Shown: positions 51,408 to 59,150 of the stretch, piece after piece
How positions within the stretch are numbered: the first letter of the stretch is position 1
How the letters are laid out: each line of letters opens with the position of its first letter
Assembly: GCF_030719215.1 (NCBI RefSeq)
Contig: NZ_CP120983.1
Location: 7,502,001 to 7,566,000 of the forward strand
DNA length: 64,000 nt
Source: Streptomyces sp. Alt3
GTDB lineage: Bacteria; Actinomycetota; Actinomycetes; Streptomycetales; Streptomycetaceae
Direction: 5' to 3'
Notes under the pieces: model-generated
Seen by the model: only the letters and a program-made list of their open reading frames with translations
Told to the model about the DNA's origin: nothing
The model's database searches: none
Translations under genes and position numbers: made by a program

Positions 51408-53810
51408 ATGGCAATCCACCCTGCCCCGCAGGCCCGTCAGGCCGATCCGCCCCCCGCCGTCGACGGCCCGTGGCGCGACCCCTCGCTCGACCCCGAGGTG
51501 AGGGTGGCCGACCTGGCGGCCCGGATGACGCTCGAGGAGAAGGCCGCCCAGCTGTACGGGATCTGGGTGGGCGCCGACGCCGAGGGCGACGGAGTCGCAC
51601 CGCACCAGAACGACATGGTCGACCCGGTGGACTTCGAGGACATCACCACCCGCGGACTCGGCCAGCTCACCCGTCCGTTCGGCTCCGCCCCGGTGGACCC
51701 GGGAGTCGGCGCCGTCTCGCTGGCCCGCGCCCAGGCCAGGATCGTGGAGGCGGGCCGGTTCGGTGTCCCGGCGCTCGCCCACGAGGAGTGCCTGGCCGGC
51801 TTCACCGCCTGGGGTGCCACCGCCTACCCGGTGCCGCTGGCCTGGGGGGCGGCCTGGGACCCGGAGCTGGTCGCCGAGATGGCGCACCGCATCGGCAGCG
51901 ACATGCGTTCGGTGGGTGTCCACCAGGGCCTCGCCCCGGTCCTGGACGTGGTGCGTGACCTGCGCTGGGGCCGTGTCGAGGAGACCATCGGCGAGGACCC
52001 CTACCTGGTCGCGACCATCGGCACGGCGTACGTCCGCGGACTGGAGTCCTCCGGGGTCGTCGCCACGCTCAAGCACTTCGCGGGCTACTCGGCTTCGGCC
52101 GGCGCACGCAATCTCTCCCCGGTGCGTGCCGGAGCCCGGGAGATGGCCGACGTGATCCTCCCGCCGTTCGAGATGGCGGTCCGTGAGGGAGGCCCACGCT
52201 CGGTGATGCACTCGTACGCCGAGATCGACGGAGTGCCCGCCGCGGCCGACCCGGCCCTGCTCACCGGCCTCCTCAGGGACACCTGGGGCTTCACCGGAAC
52301 GGTCGTCGCCGACTACTTCGGCATCGGCTTCCTGGAGACCCTGCACCGGGTGGCCGAGAGCCGCGGCGACGCCGCCCGTCTCGCACTGACGGCGGGAGTG
52401 GACGTCGAGCTCCCCACCGTACGCAGCTACGGGGACGAACTGGTGGCCGCCGTACGCGACGGACTCGTGGCCGAGGAACTGGTGGACCGCGCCCTGCGCC
52501 GGGTCCTGCTGCAGAAGTGCGAGCTCGGCCTGCTCGATCCGGACCGGGAGGTCCTGCCCGCCGCGCTCGACGGGGTGGATCCGGAGCAGGCGCGCGGCAG
52601 CGTGGACCTCGACCCTCCGCGCAACCGTGCCCTGGCCCGGCTGCTCGCCGAACGCTCCTGCGTGCTGCTGGCCAACCCCGGTGGCGCGCTCCCGCTGGCC
52701 GGCACCGGACGGATCGCGGTGGTGGGGCCCCGCGCCGACGACCCGCTGGCCATGCTCGGCTGCTACTCCTTCCCGAGCCACGTCGGGGTCCAGCACCCCG
52801 ACGCACCCATGGGCATCGTCGTGCCGACGGTGCTGGAAGCGCTCCGCGAGGAGTTCCCCGGCGTGGACGTCGACCACGCGCAGGGCTGCGAGGTGGACGG
52901 CACGGACGCCTCCGGGATCGAAGGCGCCGCGGCGCTGGCTGCCGGGGCGGACGTCTGTGTGGCCGTGCTCGGGGACCGGGCCGGACTGTTCGGCCGCGGA
53001 ACCTCCGGTGAGGGCTGCGACGCCGCCGACCTGGCGCTGCCCGGTCTCCAGGGCGAACTCCTGGACGCACTGCTCGCCACCGGGACCCCGGTGGTCCTGG
53101 TGCTGCTGACGGGCCGTACGTACGCCCTCGGCGGGCGGGCGGACCGGCTGGCCGGTTGTGTGCAGGCGTTCTTCCCCGGCGAGGAGGGCGGGCCGGCGCT
53201 CGCGGGCGTGCTCTCGGGACGGGTCAACCCCTCCGGCCGGCTGCCTCTGGGTGTGCCCGACGGCCCCGGCGGTCAGCCGTGGACGTATCTGCAGCCGCCG
53301 CTCGGCCGGGCCAACGGGGTCAGCAACCTGGACCCGACCCCGCTCTACCCCTTCGGCCACGGGCTCTCGTACACCTCGTTCGCCTGGGAGGCCGGTGCGG
53401 ACGTGCCGGCCGAGCTGCCCACCGACGGGGAGACCGACCTCGCGATCACGGTGCGTAACACCGGCGACCGCGACGGCGCCGAAGTCGTCCAGCTCTACGC
53501 CCACGATCCGGTCGCCCAGACCACGCGGCCCGAGGCCCGGCTGATCGGATACGCCCGGGTTCAGCTGGCGGCGGGGGAGTCCCGCAGGGTCGGGTTCCGC
53601 TTCCACCCGGACCTGGTCTCGTTCACCGGGGCCGGGGGACGCCGGATCGTCGAACCCGGCGCCCTGGAGCTGCGCTTCGCCACCTCCAGCGACATCGCGG
53701 ACGTCAAGCACACGGTGCGGCTGCGCCTCACCGGGCCCGAGCGCACCGTCGACCACCGGCGCCGCCTGGTCTGCGCCACGTCCGTCGACGAGCCGGCCGC
53801 ACCGAAGTGA
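51408..53810 (+). CDS. bxlA: GH3 beta-xylosidase/beta-glucosidase
   Basis: 800 residues from ATG 51408 (AGAGGA 12 nt upstream; an in-frame ATG at 51387 is also possible). No signal peptide, so it acts on imported oligosaccharides. GH3 barrel with nucleophile Asp302 in TVVADYFGIGF, KHFAGYSASAGARN substrate loop, alpha/beta sandwich domain and C-terminal fibronectin-III-like domain (YPFGHGLSYTSFAW onward). By synteny and sequence it corresponds to intracellular BxlA, which hydrolyses xylobiose to xylose. Last gene of the operon. Confidence 0.9.
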   Translation: MAIHPAPQARQADPPPAVDGPWRDPSLDPEVRVADLAARMTLEEKAAQLYGIWVGADAEGDGVAPHQNDMVDPVDFEDITTRGLGQLTRPFGSAPVDPGVGAVSLARAQARIVEAGRFGVPALAHEECLAGFTAWGATAYPVPLAWGAAWDPELVAEMAHRIGSDMRSVGVHQGLAPVLDVVRDLRWGRVEETIGEDPYLVATIGTAYVRGLESSGVVATLKHFAGYSASAGARNLSPVRAGAREMADVILPPFEMAVREGGPRSVMHSYAEIDGVPAAADPALLTGLLRDTWGFTGTVVADYFGIGFLETLHRVAESRGDAARLALTAGVDVELPTVRSYGDELVAAVRDGLVAEELVDRALRRVLLQKCELGLLDPDREVLPAALDGVDPEQARGSVDLDPPRNRALARLLAERSCVLLANPGGALPLAGTGRIAVVGPRADDPLAMLGCYSFPSHVGVQHPDAPMGIVVPTVLEALREEFPGVDVDHAQGCEVDGTDASGIEGAAALAAGADVCVAVLGDRAGLFGRGTSGEGCDAADLALPGLQGELLDALLATGTPVVLVLLTGRTYALGGRADRLAGCVQAFFPGEEGGPALAGVLSGRVNPSGRLPLGVPDGPGGQPWTYLQPPLGRANGVSNLDPTPLYPFGHGLSYTSFAWEAGADVPAELPTDGETDLAITVRNTGDRDGAEVVQLYAHDPVAQTTRPEARLIGYARVQLAAGESRRVGFRFHPDLVSFTGAGGRRIVEPGALELRFATSSDIADVKHTVRLRLTGPERTVDHRRRLVCATSVDEPAAPK

Positions 53811-53847
53811 GTGCGGACGCGGCGCCCGAGGGGCGGGCCGGGTGGAG

Positions 53848-53860
53848 CCGAAACTTTCGG
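53848..53860. promoter_or_regulatory. Second BxlR-type operator CCGAAACTTTCGG after bxlA
   Basis: Perfect 6-1-6 inverted repeat containing CGAA-ACT-TTCG, 37 nt beyond the bxlA stop and 144 nt before the next plus-strand gene. It is of the same class as the operator at 48186, with better symmetry. It may control the downstream 139-residue protein gene or allow looping across the operon. Confidence 0.6.
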
Positions 53861-54004
53861 AGACACCCGCCGGCAGGGCACGGCCGACCCGACGTGGTAC
53901 TCCAGAACCTCGTGGTGGGCGACGGCGGCATCCAGCCCGGCCGTCCGGGCCCGCCGGGAAGTCTCCGGCCGAGCTGACCGGAGCAGGACGAGGAGGCGAC
54001 AGGA

Positions 54005-54424
54005 ATGGGTATCGAGATCCAGGACCCCGAGGGGCGCGGCGCGACGCTGGAGGTGGCCCCCGGGCCCGCGGAAGGGCCTCTTCAGGTCGGCATCGTGATC
54101 GGCGGCCCGTCGGCACGCACCTCCTGGTCCTGCACCCCGGCCGCCGCCCGGGAACTCGCCGCGGTCCTCGTCACGGCGGCGGCCGAGGCGGAGAGCGCCC
54201 GGGAGTCGGAGCCCGTCACCGTCGCGGCCCGCGATCTCCTGCGGGGCGACGTACGGGACGGGGACCGGCTCATGACGGTGGAGGCCGTCAGGGCGGACGG
54301 TGCGAACGTCCAGGTGACCTGGACATCCGGAGCCGGACGCAGCTGGAGCCAGATGTACGAGGCCGATGCCGCTGTCCGGCTCCGGCGCAGGCTGCGACCG
54401 GGGACTCGGCAGACCGGTTCATAG
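54005..54424 (+). CDS. Hypothetical protein, 139 residues
   Basis: Not recognised. Soluble, acidic N-terminal half (GIEIQDPEGRGATLEVAPG) and basic C-terminus (VRLRRRLRPGTRQ). A central beta-rich stretch is followed by a helix (AARELAAVLVTAAAEAE). ATG 54005, with GAGGAGG about 10 nt upstream, so translation is likely. It lies between the bxl operator at 53848 and the operator array before the Old Yellow Enzyme. Confidence 0.65.
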   Translation: MGIEIQDPEGRGATLEVAPGPAEGPLQVGIVIGGPSARTSWSCTPAAARELAAVLVTAAAEAESARESEPVTVAARDLLRGDVRDGDRLMTVEAVRADGANVQVTWTSGAGRSWSQMYEADAAVRLRRRLRPGTRQTGS

Positions 54425-54491
54425 TTCGAAGGAAGTCGTAGTACGGCAAGTGTCGTAGTACGGCGAGTTTCGTAGTACGGTGAAGCTCGTA
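54425..54491. promoter_or_regulatory. Operator array: three to four TACGR-N6-TCGTA sites at 17-bp period
   Basis: TACGG-N6-TCGTA occurs at 54442-54457, 54459-54474 and 54476-54491, with a degenerate TTCGA-N6-TCGTA at 54425-54440. The repeat unit is TCGTAGTACGG plus six variable bases. The same architecture (TACGA-N6-TCGTA) overlaps the -10 box of the ArsR-family gene at 56470. It probably binds that regulator cooperatively to control the Old Yellow Enzyme gene at 54560. Confidence 0.75.
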
Positions 54492-54559
54492 CGAAACGAC
54501 GGCCCGGCGCGCCCGGGCCGTCCTGCCGCCCGTAGCCTCCCGCGGAATCGGAGCCCCTT

Positions 54560-55660
54560 GTGAGTGCACTGTTCGAGCCCTACGCCCTGAGGTCGCTGAC
54601 CGTTCCCAACCGCGTCTGGATGGCGCCGATGTGCCAGTACAGCGCCGCGGCGTCCGGCCCCGACGCCGGAACGGCCAACGACTGGCACTTCTCCCACTAC
54701 ACGGCGCGCGCGGCAGGCGGAACCGGCCTCGTGCTGGTCGAAGCCACCGCCGTCAGCCCCGAGGGCCGGATCAGCGCCGCGGACCTGGGCATCTGGAACG
54801 ACCGTCAGGTGGACGCCTTCCGCCGCATCACCGCCTTCCTCGAAGGCCAGGGAACGGTGCCGGGAATCCAGCTGGCCCACGCCGGGCGGAAGGCGTCGAC
54901 CGGCCGCCCCTGGCAGGGCGGCGGCCCCGTCGCCACCGACGACCCCGAGGGCTGGCAGCCCGTGGGCCCGAGCCCCCTCGCGTACGACGAGGGTCACACG
55001 GTGCCCACCGAGCTCAGCGCCGAGGACATCCAGCAGGTCGTGCGCCAGTTCGCCGACGCGGCCCGCCGGGCGCTCGACGCGGGATTCCGGGTCGCCGAGA
55101 TCCACGGGGCGCACGGCTATCTGATCGGTGAGTTCCTCTCCCCGCACAGCAACCACCGCACCGACGCCTACGGCGGCTCCTTCGAGAACCGCACACGCCT
55201 CGCGCTGGAGGTCGTGGACGCCGTACGCGCGGTCTGGCCCGAGGAGCTGCCCCTCTTCTTCCGTATCTCCGCCACCGACTGGCTGACCGAGAACGCGGAC
55301 GACCCCCGCGAGGGCTGGACCGCCGACGACACCGTCCGCTTCGCACGCGAGCTCCTCGCGCACGGCGTCGACCTGCTCGACGTCTCGACCGGGGGACTGG
55401 CGCCGAAGGCGCGGATCCCCGTGGAGCCGGGCTACCAGGTGCCGTTCGCCGAGCGCGTGCGCAAGGAGACCGGCCTCCCGGTCGGCGCCGTGGGGCTGAT
55501 CACCGACCCCGTGCAGGCGGAGAAGATCCTCGCGGACGGCAGCGCCGACGCCGTCCTGCTCGGCCGCGAACTGCTGCGCGATCCCTACTTCGCCCGCAAC
55601 GCGGCACGTGCGCTCGGCGGTGACGTCAGGGCGCCCGAACCGTACGGCTACGCGGTGTGA
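54560..55660 (+). CDS. Old Yellow Enzyme, YqjM-type ene-reductase
   Basis: FMN-dependent NADPH ene-reductase acting on alpha,beta-unsaturated carbonyls, quinones or nitro compounds. 366 residues, TIM barrel. Cys25 in MAPMCQYSA is the redox-tuning Cys of the YqjM class. His182 and His185 in EIHGAHGYLIGEFLSPHSN bind substrate. GGTGLVLVEATAVSPEGR is near the N-terminus and ADAVLLGRELLRDPYF binds FMN phosphate. GTG 54560 with GGAG nearby. Preceded by a tandem operator array shared with the ArsR promoter downstream. Confidence 0.93.
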   Translation: MSALFEPYALRSLTVPNRVWMAPMCQYSAAASGPDAGTANDWHFSHYTARAAGGTGLVLVEATAVSPEGRISAADLGIWNDRQVDAFRRITAFLEGQGTVPGIQLAHAGRKASTGRPWQGGGPVATDDPEGWQPVGPSPLAYDEGHTVPTELSAEDIQQVVRQFADAARRALDAGFRVAEIHGAHGYLIGEFLSPHSNHRTDAYGGSFENRTRLALEVVDAVRAVWPEELPLFFRISATDWLTENADDPREGWTADDTVRFARELLAHGVDLLDVSTGGLAPKARIPVEPGYQVPFAERVRKETGLPVGAVGLITDPVQAEKILADGSADAVLLGRELLRDPYFARNAARALGGDVRAPEPYGYAV

Positions 55661-55689
55661 CGCAGCGTCTGTGGGTACGCTGAGCGGCG

Positions 55690-56418
55690 ATGTTCACTCC
55701 TCAGGGCCCCACGCTGCGCGAGCTGGCCGTACAGGCGCTCTCCTCGACGATGCGGGGATACGACCTGCTCGCACCGAAGTTCGACCGGACGCCCTATCGG
55801 ACTCCGGACCGGGTGCTCGAAGCCGTAGCCGAAGCCGTGCGGCCCCTCGGGCCGTTCGGCCGGGGCCTGGACGTCTGCTGCGGCACCGGGGCGGGCGTGG
55901 ACGTGCTGCGCGGGCTCTGCCGGGAGCGTGTCACCGGCGTCGACTTCAGCGCGGGCATGCTCGACGTCGCCCGGGGTGCGCACACCGGGGCCGCCGGAGG
56001 CCCGGTCGTGGACTGGGTCCGGGCGGACGCCCTGGCCCTGCCGTTCACCCGCGCCTTCGACCTGGCCCTGAGCTTCGGGGCGTTCGGCCATTTCCTGCCG
56101 GAGGAGCGTCCCGGGCTGTTCGGCCAGGTCCATGGCGCGCTCCGGCCGGGCGGGCTGTTCGTCTTTCCGGTCGGCGCCCCGCCCGCGGTGGGTTCCCGGG
56201 CGTACTGGTCGCTTCTCGGCTTCGACCTGGCCATGCGGGCGCGCAACGCCCTGTGGCGCCCGCCCTTCGTGATGTACTACCGCACCTTCCCGCTCGCGGG
56301 AGTGACGGACGACCTCGTGAGGACCGGATTCACGGTGCGGCTGCTGCCCCTGGAGGAGTTCGGCCGGAGACCCGACGGCAGCCCCCGCGTCCGGCTCGTG
56401 GTGGCTGCCCGTGCATAA
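55690..56418 (+). CDS. Class I SAM-dependent methyltransferase
   Basis: 242 residues. Motif I LDVCCGTGAGVDVL, GVDFSAGMLDVAR for the ribose/adenine contact, and VRADALALPF. It resembles UbiE/Methyltransf_11 small-molecule enzymes. ATG 55690; a TACGCT 8 nt upstream suggests an own, nearly leaderless promoter. Its substrate is unknown; its neighbours suggest xenobiotic or quinone-related chemistry, a weak inference. Confidence 0.82.
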   Translation: MFTPQGPTLRELAVQALSSTMRGYDLLAPKFDRTPYRTPDRVLEAVAEAVRPLGPFGRGLDVCCGTGAGVDVLRGLCRERVTGVDFSAGMLDVARGAHTGAAGGPVVDWVRADALALPFTRAFDLALSFGAFGHFLPEERPGLFGQVHGALRPGGLFVFPVGAPPAVGSRAYWSLLGFDLAMRARNALWRPPFVMYYRTFPLAGVTDDLVRTGFTVRLLPLEEFGRRPDGSPRVRLVVAARA

Positions 56419-56421
56419 AAC

Positions 56422-56441
56422 TACGACGACTCTCGTACAAT
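56422..56441. promoter_or_regulatory. ArsR promoter with TACGA-N6-TCGTA operator
   Basis: TACGA (56422-56426) and TCGTA (56433-56437) form a perfect 5-6-5 inverted repeat that overlaps the -10 hexamer TACAAT (56436-56441). Binding here would block RNA polymerase. The site is the single-copy form of the array at 54425-54491. Confidence 0.75.
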
Positions 56442-56469
56442 GGAGTCCCCTGTCCGAAGTGGAGCCACC

Positions 56470-56871
56470 GTGACGACGAACACCGCTCGCGTGCTCGCCC
56501 ACCCCTCGCGTGACGAGATCCGCGTCGAGGGAGTGCTCCACGCGCTGGCCGATCCGATCAGGCTGCGGATCGTGCGCCAGCTGGCCGGAGCGGCGGACGA
56601 GCAGGCATGCTCCCGCTTCGACCTCCCCGTGTCCAAGTCCACCACCACGCACCACTTCAGGGTGCTCCGTGAGAACGGCGTCATCAACCAGTTCTACCGG
56701 GGCACGGCCAAGCTGAGCTGCGTACGGACCGAGGACCTGGACGTGCTCTTCCCCGGTCTGCTCGACAGCGTCCTGCGCGGAGCGGACCTGCAGGCCCGGC
56801 GCCTCGGCAGCGCCGACGCGTCCTCGGCGACACCGTCAGGGGCCGCCGCGGGCCGCGTCGAGCAGCCCTGA
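56470..56871 (+). CDS. ArsR-family winged-helix repressor
   Basis: 133 residues from GTG 56470, chosen because GGAG precedes it by 7 nt and an upstream in-frame ATG (56440) lies inside the -10 box. Winged helix: GVLHALADPIRLRIVRQLAG, SKSTTTHHFRVLRENGVINQ, then YRGTAKLSCVRTEDLD. One Cys (ACSRFDL) lies before the recognition helix and a second in LSCVRT. No CxC metal site is seen, so it probably senses an electrophile or other ligand rather than arsenite. Predicted repressor of itself and of the Old Yellow Enzyme. Its 3' end overlaps the convergent reductase gene by 36 bp. Confidence 0.88.
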   Translation: MTTNTARVLAHPSRDEIRVEGVLHALADPIRLRIVRQLAGAADEQACSRFDLPVSKSTTTHHFRVLRENGVINQFYRGTAKLSCVRTEDLDVLFPGLLDSVLRGADLQARRLGSADASSATPSGAAAGRVEQP

Positions 56872-58212
56872 CCAGTCGGGGATCTTCACCCGCCCACGTC
56901 CGAGCGAACGGCCCAGCGCCGACTCCGCGCGTTCGATGGAGAGCCATCCGTCCCACTCCACCGGCCGCAGCCCCTGGGACCGGAGAACCTCCAGCGGATC
57001 GGCGGGGACCTCCCGGCCGGCAAGGAGCGGCGCGTCCTCGACCAGCGAGGCGACGGTCTCCTTGGCACACGACCGGTTCGAGCCGATCACCCCGGTGGGG
57101 CCGCGCTTGATCCATCCGGCGACGTACTCCCCGGGCGACGTCCTGCCGTCCCTGACCACCCGGCCCGCCACATGGGGCACGGTGCCGTGCGCAGGGTCGA
57201 AGGGCAGCCCCCGCAGAGGCGTCCCCCGGTATCCCACTGCGCGCAGGACCAACTGCGCCTCGACGTCCTCGTACGCCCCGGTGTCCCGCACGCCCCCGGA
57301 ACCGTCCGGAGCCGTCCGCGCGAACCGTACCCCCGCCACCCTGCCCTCACGCTCCAGCAGTTCGACCGGGCGCAGGAAGAACCGCAGCCGGATGCGGCGC
57401 TCCCCGTCGAGCGCGGCGCGCGGCGGGGCACCCGCCCACCCGCGCAGCACGTCCAGATTGCGCCGGACCACGGCGGGCAGCGGCTCCCCGGCGCACTCCG
57501 CCGAGGCGGCGTACGCCGGGTCGAGCGCCAGTTCCGCCCCGTCGACGACGATCCGTGCCCGGGGGAGCGCACCGAGCTCGCGCAGCTCCTTCGTGGTGAA
57601 TCTGGCCGCCGAGGGGCCGCGCCTGCCGACGAGGTGCACCTCACGCACCCGGCTCGCGCCCAGCAGGTCGAGAGCGGCCCTCGGCACGTCCGTGCCCCGC
57701 AGTTCCGCAGCGCCGCGAGCCAGTATCCGGGCCACGTCGACCGCCACGTTGCCGACCCCGATCACCACCGCCGAGCGGGCCAGGAGGGCGAAGCCCCCGG
57801 CGGCCGCGTCCGGGTGGGCGCTGTACCAGGAGACGAACTCGGTGGCGGAGAAACTTCCCGGCAGCCCCTCCCCGGGAACGGAGAGCGGCCGGTCGGCCGC
57901 CGCCCCGACGCAGTAGACCACCGCGTGGTACAGCTCCTTCAGCCGGGCGGGTGACACCCCGCCGGCGCCGCCCACCTCGACATGGCCCGCGAAGGTGATC
58001 CGGTCGTCGTCCTCCAAAACCGTCCGCAGACTGCCCTGCAGAGACTTGATCTTCTCGTGGTCGGGCGCCACGCCGTAGCGGACCAGCCCGTACGGTGTGG
58101 GCAGCCGGTCCAGTACGTGCACCCGCACATCAGGCACCCGCGACTGCCGCAGCAGCTCCTGGGCCGTGTAGACCCCGCTGGGACCCGAACCGACGACGGC
58201 GACACGGAGCAC
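56836..58212 (-). CDS. Ferredoxin--NADP+ reductase (FprA/adrenodoxin-reductase type)
   Basis: 458 residues from GTG 58212 with a strong GGAGGAGG upstream. FAD motif VVGSGPSGVYTAQELL, then RLPTPYGLVRYGVAPDHEKIKSL (in part), NADP motif VIGVGNVAVDVARIL and C-terminal YVAGWIKRGPTGVIGSN. It transfers electrons from NADPH to ferredoxin for P450s or other oxygenases. No ferredoxin or P450 is adjacent. The opposite-strand overlap with the ArsR gene end could give antisense interference. Confidence 0.92.
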   Translation of the reverse strand: MLRVAVVGSGPSGVYTAQELLRQSRVPDVRVHVLDRLPTPYGLVRYGVAPDHEKIKSLQGSLRTVLEDDDRITFAGHVEVGGAGGVSPARLKELYHAVVYCVGAAADRPLSVPGEGLPGSFSATEFVSWYSAHPDAAAGGFALLARSAVVIGVGNVAVDVARILARGAAELRGTDVPRAALDLLGASRVREVHLVGRRGPSAARFTTKELRELGALPRARIVVDGAELALDPAYAASAECAGEPLPAVVRRNLDVLRGWAGAPPRAALDGERRIRLRFFLRPVELLEREGRVAGVRFARTAPDGSGGVRDTGAYEDVEAQLVLRAVGYRGTPLRGLPFDPAHGTVPHVAGRVVRDGRTSPGEYVAGWIKRGPTGVIGSNRSCAKETVASLVEDAPLLAGREVPADPLEVLRSQGLRPVEWDGWLSIERAESALGRSLGRGRVKIPDWSGLLDAARGGP

Positions 58213-58315
58213 GGCGTACCTCCTCCCGCAGGCTCCCTCCAGCATGGCACCGCAGGGGCGAGGCGGGGAGAGGCGCGCGGGCCCGGCCCCGCGACCCTGC
58301 GGAGCCCTCCCGGCC

Positions 58316-58975
58316 TCAGGCCATCAGCCCACGCATCCGGTCGATCTCCACGGTCTGCTGGGCGACGACGTCGTTGGCCATCTCCTCCACCAGGACGTTG
58401 TTGCCGTCCGCCAGGGCTTCGGTCGCCATGGTGACCGCACCCTGGTGGTGCGTGATCATCAGCTCGAGGAACATCCGGTCGAAGGCCTTCCCCCGCGTGG
58501 CGCGCAGCTCCTCGATCTGTTTGCCGGTGGCCATGCCGGGCATCGCGGAGTGGTCGTGCGACTCCTCGCGTCCGTCCCCGCCGTTGTTCTTCAGCCAGCC
58601 CTCCATCGCACCGATCTCCGGCTTCTGGGCAGCGGATATGCGCTGGGCGAGCCGTTCGACCGAGGAGGACGCCGCCCGTCCGGGGACGAGAGCGGTCAGC
58701 ACCAGGGCCTGTTCGTGATGCTCGATCATCATGCGCGCGTAGCGGAAGTCGGCGGAGTTGGGGGTGTCGACCCCGGCGGCCTTCACCGCCTCCTCGGCCG
58801 ACAGCGTCCTGGCCGGCTCACCGGGCTTTCCTGGTGCCACGATCGAAGGGCCCTCGTCCGCCCCGGCCTTCGCCTCGCCGCCCCCGTCGCAGCCGCCCAG
58901 GGCGAGAACAGCGGCCACGAGAGTGACCGTGAGGGCGGCCGGGCGCACGAGCCTGGTCCGACGGGGCATCAACAC
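58316..58975 (-). CDS. DUF305 lipoprotein, His/Met-rich
   Basis: 219 residues. Lipobox LALGGC. Two ferritin-like half motifs, MMIEHHEQALVLTAL and MITHHQGAVTMATEAL, typical of DUF305 proteins implicated in copper handling. A Met/His-rich linker (SHDHSAMPGMATG) supports metal binding. GTG 58975 lies 5 nt after GGAGG; ATG 58969 is the alternative. Divergent from the LVIVD-repeat protein, a recurrent neighbour. Confidence 0.85.
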   Translation of the reverse strand: MLMPRRTRLVRPAALTVTLVAAVLALGGCDGGGEAKAGADEGPSIVAPGKPGEPARTLSAEEAVKAAGVDTPNSADFRYARMMIEHHEQALVLTALVPGRAASSSVERLAQRISAAQKPEIGAMEGWLKNNGGDGREESHDHSAMPGMATGKQIEELRATRGKAFDRMFLELMITHHQGAVTMATEALADGNNVLVEEMANDVVAQQTVEIDRMRGLMA

Positions 58976-59115
58976 GGCTACCTCCATGGGCACATGAGTG
59001 TGTTGCAGACCGTCCTAACACCTACCACCGGCCAAAGATCAAAAACTTTCATTACGTCTCTGTTGCCATCTGTTGGTGTGTACATGAGAGGGACGATACT
59101 GCCGGGGTCCGATAG

Positions 59116-59133
59116 CCGTTCTTCGGAGAACGG
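59116..59133 (+). promoter_or_regulatory. Leader hairpin/operator CCGTTCT-TCGG-AGAACGG
   Basis: Perfect 7-bp arms around TCGG, 17 nt before the LVIVD gene start and immediately before its GGAGG ribosome site. A weak promoter, TTGGTG (59073) and GATACT (59095), lies upstream. It could be an operator at the transcription start or an RNA element near the ribosome site. Confidence 0.45.
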
Positions 59134-59150
59134 AAACAAGGGAGGACGCA

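Noticed and set aside
54425..54491. Small CRISPR or transposon end repeats
   Set aside because: The units are 17 bp with half-site symmetry and sit in a promoter; an operator array explains them.
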